Source: JAWPMT01 sp965227935 (lineage in GTDB: Bacteria; Bacteroidota; Bacteroidia; Cytophagales; Cyclobacteriaceae). From it: DNA of 64,000 nt. The notes under the pieces are model-generated. The model worked only from the letters and a program-made list of their open reading frames with translations. It ran no database searches and had not been told where the DNA came from. The first letter of the stretch is position 1, and each line of letters starts with the position of its first letter. The position numbers and the translations under genes are program-made. Below, piece by piece: positions 59,099 through 64,000 of this stretch. The DNA lies in contig CBDDGS010000055.1 in the NCBI GenBank assembly GCA_965227935.1, positions 806,001-870,000 on the forward strand. Direction: 5' to 3'.

Positions 59099-61477
59099 TT
59101 AGAATTTGAAGTTGTAAGTAATGGAAGGGAAGAAGGTGCCAATAATGGAGACCTGTCTCGCCTGGGTCTCAATGGGCGTGCCCTCTGGCACCCGGTCGTC
59201 CACCTGTCGGAAGTAGATCGAGAAGGGGTTGCGGCGCGCGTAGATATTGTAGACGGTAAAGACCAGGGAGTCCTCGACTTTGCGCGGCTTGCCGTTCTTT
59301 TTGACTTTGCGCCCATAACGTGTGGCGGAGAAGTCGAGTCGATGGTAGTCGGGTATCCGCACGGAATTCCTCGCATCGTCCCCAATGTAAGGGATCACGT
59401 AGCCCTGCACTTCAAACCGGCTATTGGGGAAAGTAGTGGGCGTGCCACTCAGGTAGGTGAAGTTACCAGACAGCGACCAGCGTTCGTTGATATCGTAGAA
59501 TCCTGCAATTTTCAGGTTATGCAGCTGATCGAAGCGGTTGGGATACCATTCGCCGCGATTGATACCTTCTACCTGCAATTCCGTTCGGCCCACAGTGTAG
59601 CTCACCCAGCCATTCCACCGGCCGGTCTTCTTCTTGAGAAAGAACTCCGCACCATACGCGCGGCCATCGCCACTGAGCAGGTCTCCTTCGATCCGCTCGT
59701 TGATCAGTAGGTCGGCACCGTCGATGTAGTCAATCTGATTTCTGGTCCAGCGGTAGTAAAGTTCCACAGATGCTTCCCACTGATTCTCTTTCAGATTTCT
59801 GAAGTATCCCAATGCCACTTGCTGACCGGTTTGGGGGTCAATATTGTTTGAGCTGGATGTCCACACATCCAGGGGATTGCTCGCGGTGGTATTGGAGATC
59901 AGGTGAATGTACTGTGCCATCCGATTGTAGCTACCCTTGATCGACGAATTGAAGGACAGCTGATATTTGAAAGCAAAGCGGGGCTCGAGGTTATTGAAAG
60001 ATTCTATGGCCTCGAAGTTGTCTGTCTCTTCAGTACCAATAAGGGGTTTGCGCTTACCGGGGATGGTGTCGCCATAGAAGTAAATGGTGCCGTCTCCCAG
60101 GTAGGTGTAGTTAGAGAATCGCAAGCCATACTGGAGCGTCAGCCGGTCGGATATAGTTTGCTCATTGCCGACGTAGATCGCCGTCTCGAGGGATTTTTTC
60201 TCATCCAGACTTATGTCTGTACTCTCGCCATCGCTGACCCCCACGGCGTCCGCGGGCCTGAATCGGTACAGCAATGCCTCTCCTCCGAAGGTCAGCTCGT
60301 TCTGCGTATTGGCAAAGTAGGTGAACTCCGTCTTTACGTTGTAGGTGCGCACTCGTGAGTCCCACTCAAACTTGTCACGGTCATTCTCGCCGAAAGCCAG
60401 GGAGTAGTCATAATCACTGTAGAGGATCGTGAAGTTGGCAAAGAGTTGATCGCTGAACAGGTGGTTCCACCGAAGTGTGGCGGTCTTGTTTCCCCAGCTA
60501 AAGCCTTGCCTCTCATCAAATCGGAACACATCCCTGCCGAAGTATCCTGATAGGTACACCCGGTTGCGCTCGTTGAAGTTGTAGTTCGTTTTGAGGGTGA
60601 GGTCATAGAAGTTGAGTGCGGCACCGTCTTCCAGGACATCTGTGAATGGCTTCGCAATGATATCTGCGTAAGACCTGCGGCCCGCGGCGATGAAAGACGC
60701 CTTGTCTTTGACGATGGGGCCCTCTACCGAGAGTCGGCTGAAGATCGAGCCGATCCCTCCATTGACATCGAATTCTTTGGCGTTGCCTTCTTTCATGCGC
60801 ACATCCAGAATGGACGAAATTCGACCGCCATACTGCGCAGGGATCCCCCCTTTGTAGAGTTTCACGTCCTTGACTGCATCAGGATTGAACACTGAGAAGA
60901 ACCCCAGCAGGTGGGACGAGTTGTAGACAGGGGCTTCATCGAGTAGCACAAGGTTCTGACCTACGCCACCCCCTCGGACATTGAATCCGGAGGCACCCTC
61001 GCCGACGGTCGTCACGCCAGGTAAAAGTTGCAGGCTGCGTATGACATCCACTTCGCCCAGGAAGGCGGGTATCTTCTCGATGGTCCTGATGTCCAGCTCG
61101 GCAGTAGACATCTCGATTTCGCTCACATTGGCATCTTCGGCTTGTGCACTGACTACCACCGCTTCGAGCTGTTGCTCTATCTCGGGCAGTTCGATGTCGA
61201 TGCGGACGTCTTCTGTGAGCTCCACAGTTCTCGATACGGACTCGAAGCCTATGTACCTGTACTGGAGGTTGTAGGTACCCGGCGGGAGGGTGATGGAGTA
61301 AAAGCCGTAAACATTGGAAACGCCCCCGCCGCTCAGCTCTTCTACATAGACGGTGGCGCCGATCAGGGTTTCGCCGTTGGAGGCATCTTTTAGGTAGCCA
61401 CTGATCGTGAACTTTTCTTGCGCCGAGCTATCAAACCCCGCAAGAAAGAGCCATAGCACTACCAATGACCTCGTCAT
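59099..61477 (-). CDS. TonB-dependent receptor with carboxypeptidase-like N-domain
   Basis: About 792 residues from the ATG at 61477, which opens the signal (RSLVVLWLFLAGFDSSAQ). Carboxypeptidase-regulatory-like domain at about 20-100 (GYLKDASNGETLIGATVYV), plug at about 110-230 (IEKIPAFLGEVDVIRSLQLLPGV, GFNVRGGGVGQNLVLLDEAPVYN), and barrel to the end (GTFFPSITYNFKF). It is the non-SusC type paired with DUF4249. The ligand (siderophore, metal, vitamin or peptide) is unknown. It lies opposite to the sensor kinase gene across a 419-bp gap. Confidence 0.93.
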   Translation of the reverse strand: MTRSLVVLWLFLAGFDSSAQEKFTISGYLKDASNGETLIGATVYVEELSGGGVSNVYGFYSITLPPGTYNLQYRYIGFESVSRTVELTEDVRIDIELPEIEQQLEAVVVSAQAEDANVSEIEMSTAELDIRTIEKIPAFLGEVDVIRSLQLLPGVTTVGEGASGFNVRGGGVGQNLVLLDEAPVYNSSHLLGFFSVFNPDAVKDVKLYKGGIPAQYGGRISSILDVRMKEGNAKEFDVNGGIGSIFSRLSVEGPIVKDKASFIAAGRRSYADIIAKPFTDVLEDGAALNFYDLTLKTNYNFNERNRVYLSGYFGRDVFRFDERQGFSWGNKTATLRWNHLFSDQLFANFTILYSDYDYSLAFGENDRDKFEWDSRVRTYNVKTEFTYFANTQNELTFGGEALLYRFRPADAVGVSDGESTDISLDEKKSLETAIYVGNEQTISDRLTLQYGLRFSNYTYLGDGTIYFYGDTIPGKRKPLIGTEETDNFEAIESFNNLEPRFAFKYQLSFNSSIKGSYNRMAQYIHLISNTTASNPLDVWTSSSNNIDPQTGQQVALGYFRNLKENQWEASVELYYRWTRNQIDYIDGADLLINERIEGDLLSGDGRAYGAEFFLKKKTGRWNGWVSYTVGRTELQVEGINRGEWYPNRFDQLHNLKIAGFYDINERWSLSGNFTYLSGTPTTFPNSRFEVQGYVIPYIGDDARNSVRIPDYHRLDFSATRYGRKVKKNGKPRKVEDSLVFTVYNIYARRNPFSIYFRQVDDRVPEGTPIETQARQVSIIGTFFPSITYNFKF

Positions 61478-61507
61478 CTTCGTGCCGTGAAGCATGTACT
61501 TTAGCAT

Positions 61508-61896
61508 GTAATAGAAGGGATATGGCGATGTAGTGGTGAGATTGATTCTTGTCTGTTCATTTGTGTGAAGGTTTTCACCTTAGAGGCAGTCAACGTGCCG
61601 TTTCCCCTCACCCTCCGATTTTTTCTTTTGCAGCACATCTTGAAGGACTATTTCTGTAGTGATCCTTGTAGAGGACGAATCACAAGAAGAATTGTTCAGG
61701 GATGGACATTATTTTTTGAAGAATTAAACGCTGAACCATCTTAAATGAGGGCTGAAGTGTTGCATCATATTTTGGTTTTCGTGTACTTGTTACTGGTGTG
61801 TATGTATGCCGAGATAGATGCGTTAGGAATAATGCATTAATTTCTTATTATATTGCAAATACATCGCTTTTTACTGGTACGAAAGTAAATTAGGTT
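61508..61896. other. Gene-free region between TonB receptor and sensor kinase
   Basis: About 390 bp (from the longer possible receptor start) with no coding frame of note. The right half is AT-rich. A TATATTGC element at about 61851-61858 resembles the TAnnTTTG box, 38 bp before the kinase ATG, but it lacks a -33 match. The dyads seen are short and I assign none. Confidence 0.4.
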
Positions 61897-64000
61897 ATGA
61901 CTGTTTTAGGTCGGAAAGGAATGCCCTTACCCTTTCCGGGTGCTGTACGTAGTTTGTCATTGCTGACTTTCATGTTACTGCTTTTTTCCTGCTCGGACGC
62001 CGCGTTGGAGCAGGCGAAAGGACAATTTGAAGTAGCGCAATACAAAGGCCCTGTGACAATAGATGGACAGTGGGAGTTCTACCCCGGTAAGCACATCGCT
62101 CCAGTAGATTTTGAGAACGTGCCGATGGAGGAGGTCACTTTCATCGATGTACCCTCCTCGTGGACAAGTGGTGATCATCCGTTGTTTGGCAAGGCTACGT
62201 ATCGTAGTGTGGTTGAGGTCGCGGATTTACGTCGCCCTGGCGTAGTGCTACCCAAGACTTTTAGCGCGGCCCGCCTTTGGGTCAATGGAGAGCTGGTCCA
62301 TGAGCAAGGCAAAATAGACCCTCAGGATCACGAGGCATTGGTTTTGCAGCAATTGGCATCTACTGCAGCTTCTGACCGATACGAAATCATCATTCAGGTG
62401 ACCAATCAGGATTTTTGGAAAGCGGGACTTGTTGAAGCGCCCAGGGTTGGAGAATATGACGACCTGTTCTACCACATGCAGGCAAGGTCGTCCATGTATT
62501 TATTCTGGATTGGGTGCCTCTGTTTGATGACACTGCTGCACCTGACGCTCTTCGCCAGCTCCACAAAGGTCTACCCGTATCTCTTTGCCGGGCTCTTCGG
62601 ATTTGCCCTGCTCTTACGCATTACGGTACTCGGTGATCACTTCATTTATCACTATCTGAAAACTTCTGATCTACTGTCGGCAACCTTGCAGATCAAGGCC
62701 TACTTTGCCAGCCTGGCCCTGATGCTGGGGATTGGCGGTTTGTATGTCCGGGAGATATACAAAGTGGAGAAGTTCGAAAGATGGACCCGCTATGCGGCGC
62801 TTTTCTTTTTCGCTCTTGCCACACTATTTTTTGTTTTGCCGCCGGCCTGGTTTGTACCCGGTCACGTGGCCATTGATATGTTTATTGCGCTTGGGGTTGG
62901 CTGGTTGCTCGCGTATATCATTTTGGGTTGTCGAAAGGACGGGAGCATTGTCCAGCTGGCGATTGTCTCCCTTTTGGTGCTCACGGCACTCGTTGACTTC
63001 GTGGCCCTTTTAGGTGGTTCGCAGCCAGGACTGATCTATATGGGATTGTCTGTCTTTCTGCTTGTCCAATTCCTCTACATCTCCGAACAGTACGGTATTG
63101 CCTTCCTACGGGTGAAACGACGCAACAGCGCCCTCGATCTCATGGTGAGGGATCGCACGAGAACGATCATCGCCCAAAAAGAGGAACTGGAATCGCAGGC
63201 ACAAAGGCTCGAGGCGATGGATGCCGCCAAAAATAGATTCTATGAGAATGTGAATCATGACCTGCGTACGCCGCTGATGCTCATCGATGGCTATCTCGAT
63301 CGCATCCGGACAGATGAAAATACCTATCTCAGCGCGCAGTCGGAGACGGACTTTCAGAAGCTGTCGAGGAACCTGTCGCTCATCCGCAACCTCAACGATC
63401 AGATGAACGACCTGGTACTGCTGGAAAATCAGATGCTGGAGTTGGATTTTCAGAAGGTGAATCTGGCGCAGTTTATCCGTGGAATTGTGGATCTGTTTGT
63501 GCCGAAAGCTGAGGCGGAAGGCAAAACATTGAAATACAAAAGCAATGTCCGTGACAGCATCGTGGTGCACTTCGATGAACATCAGTTTTCGAGGGTCCTC
63601 TACAACATCATGAACTACGCCCTCAACCATACGCCGGAGGATGGTACCATACTGGTCCTCCTGCAAATGCACAAGACTGAGGACTGGTTCACATTGGGCA
63701 TCTACAATACCGGCGACGCCATTGCTCAGGATGTCTTGCCGAAGCTGTTTGATCGCTTTTATCAAATGGAGGCCCAGCAAGTCAGAAGCAATGTCAAGGG
63801 GATGGGTATCGGACTCGAGTTGGCCAAAGAGATCACACTGCTCCATGGAGGTAGCATCGTCGCGGATAGCCTTAGCAAACAGGGCACCTGCTTCTTCGTG
63901 TCACTGCCAGTCAACCTGGACAAGGAAGTGACCTCCACTGGCTTCCAGATAGAGGGGAGCTACTACGAACTGCCACAGCCGGCATCCAAACGAAGCACGG
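61897..64000 (+). CDS. Sensor histidine kinase, 3' end cut by the window edge
   Basis: Open frame from ATG 61897 to the right edge (701 codons and no stop). Lipobox-like signal LLLFSC at residue 32 is unusual for a kinase. A jelly-roll-type sensor follows at about 45-190 (GPVTIDGQWEFYPG, VVLPKTFSAARLWVNGELV). About seven membrane helices lie at 198-410 (SSMYLFWIGCLCLMTLLHL). A coiled coil leads into the HisKA domain with His 454 in NVNHDLRTPLML. The ATPase domain has NIMNYALNHTPEDG (N box near 570), YNTGDAIAQ, and GMGIGLELAKEI (near 635). The 7TMR-DISM-like layout suggests a response-regulator part may follow to the right. It may control the divergent TonB receptor genes (inference). Confidence 0.88.
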   Translation, partial: MTVLGRKGMPLPFPGAVRSLSLLTFMLLLFSCSDAALEQAKGQFEVAQYKGPVTIDGQWEFYPGKHIAPVDFENVPMEEVTFIDVPSSWTSGDHPLFGKATYRSVVEVADLRRPGVVLPKTFSAARLWVNGELVHEQGKIDPQDHEALVLQQLASTAASDRYEIIIQVTNQDFWKAGLVEAPRVGEYDDLFYHMQARSSMYLFWIGCLCLMTLLHLTLFASSTKVYPYLFAGLFGFALLLRITVLGDHFIYHYLKTSDLLSATLQIKAYFASLALMLGIGGLYVREIYKVEKFERWTRYAALFFFALATLFFVLPPAWFVPGHVAIDMFIALGVGWLLAYIILGCRKDGSIVQLAIVSLLVLTALVDFVALLGGSQPGLIYMGLSVFLLVQFLYISEQYGIAFLRVKRRNSALDLMVRDRTRTIIAQKEELESQAQRLEAMDAAKNRFYENVNHDLRTPLMLIDGYLDRIRTDENTYLSAQSETDFQKLSRNLSLIRNLNDQMNDLVLLENQMLELDFQKVNLAQFIRGIVDLFVPKAEAEGKTLKYKSNVRDSIVVHFDEHQFSRVLYNIMNYALNHTPEDGTILVLLQMHKTEDWFTLGIYNTGDAIAQDVLPKLFDRFYQMEAQQVRSNVKGMGIGLELAKEITLLHGGSIVADSLSKQGTCFFVSLPVNLDKEVTSTGFQIEGSYYELPQPASKRST

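Noticed and set aside
63106..63846. Open minus-strand frame of 246 codons
   Set aside because: It is antisense to the kinase domains, where HisKA and ATPase motifs are clear; it has no signal or family pattern.
1..64000. Mobile element, CRISPR array, prophage, tRNA or rRNA genes
   Set aside because: Looked for transposase or integrase motifs, direct repeat-spacer patterns and cloverleaf-like text in spacers; none found. The only tandem repeat is coding.

Overview
The window looks like an ordinary chromosome segment of a free-living member of the Bacteroidota. I base this on a SusC/SusD pair, DUF4302 and DUF4249 lipoproteins, a TonB-dependent receptor, a type B L31, a YtxJ-type bacillithiol-system protein, a GlmU-like sugar nucleotidyltransferase family found in this phylum, a fused branched-chain-type 2-oxoacid dehydrogenase E1, and promoter-like TAnnTTTG -7 elements. 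Base composition is near 50% GC. I see no insertion sequence, prophage, CRISPR array, rRNA or tRNA.

Region by region. 1-8.5 kb holds envelope genes: an M23 peptidase cut by the left edge, two OmpA-type proteins, a transglutaminase-like protein, an AsmA-like protein and a lipid-anchored RidA homologue. 8.5-19.4 kb is the most interesting part. An XRE/S24-like regulator lies divergent to a plus-strand row made of YbjN-like, PspA, a 50-residue membrane peptide, DUF4178, a Ser/Arg-tailed lipoprotein, a tandem DUF350 protein, a membrane-anchored aminopropyltransferase and a coiled-coil membrane protein. This row converges on a minus-strand row made of an S-adenosylmethionine decarboxylase, a second divergent membrane-anchored aminopropyltransferase, a histidine-bearing multi-pass membrane protein and a Tat-type FAD amine-oxidase-like enzyme. 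The minus-strand row is the tail of a tightly packed ten-gene operon that starts at 25.26 kb with the GlmU-like gene, holB, hemC, two cyclophilins and an RmlD-like reductase.

25.3-40 kb runs mostly on the plus strand: a Wzi/RemB-like outer-membrane protein, an MsbA-like ABC exporter, gmhA, yifB, a ceramidase-like enzyme, a D-threonine-aldolase-like PLP enzyme, a GH3 N-acetylhexosaminidase, a bestrophin, a lipoprotein and a TerB-ABCG fusion. 40-45.8 kb on the minus strand has lipA, a beta-barrel-like protein, ytxJ, a 17-residue-repeat protein and the fused E1. An M16 peptidase and ispF follow on the plus strand. 47.7-55.6 kb is one minus-strand operon: PKD lipoprotein, SusC, SusD, a zinc metallohydrolase lipoprotein and DUF4302. 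55.9-64 kb has a sulfatase, mnmD, a TonB receptor with a DUF4249 partner, and a sensor histidine kinase that runs off the right edge.

Working picture of the central locus (inference): PspA, YbjN, DUF4178 and DUF350 form an envelope-stress module. The decarboxylase and aminopropyltransferases make or modify a polyamine at the inner membrane, and the exported flavoenzyme may oxidise it in the periplasm. The neighbourhood type is known by comparative genomics in several phyla, but the product and function are, to my knowledge, unestablished. This Bacteroidota version adds the amine-oxidase-like enzyme and the multi-pass protein.
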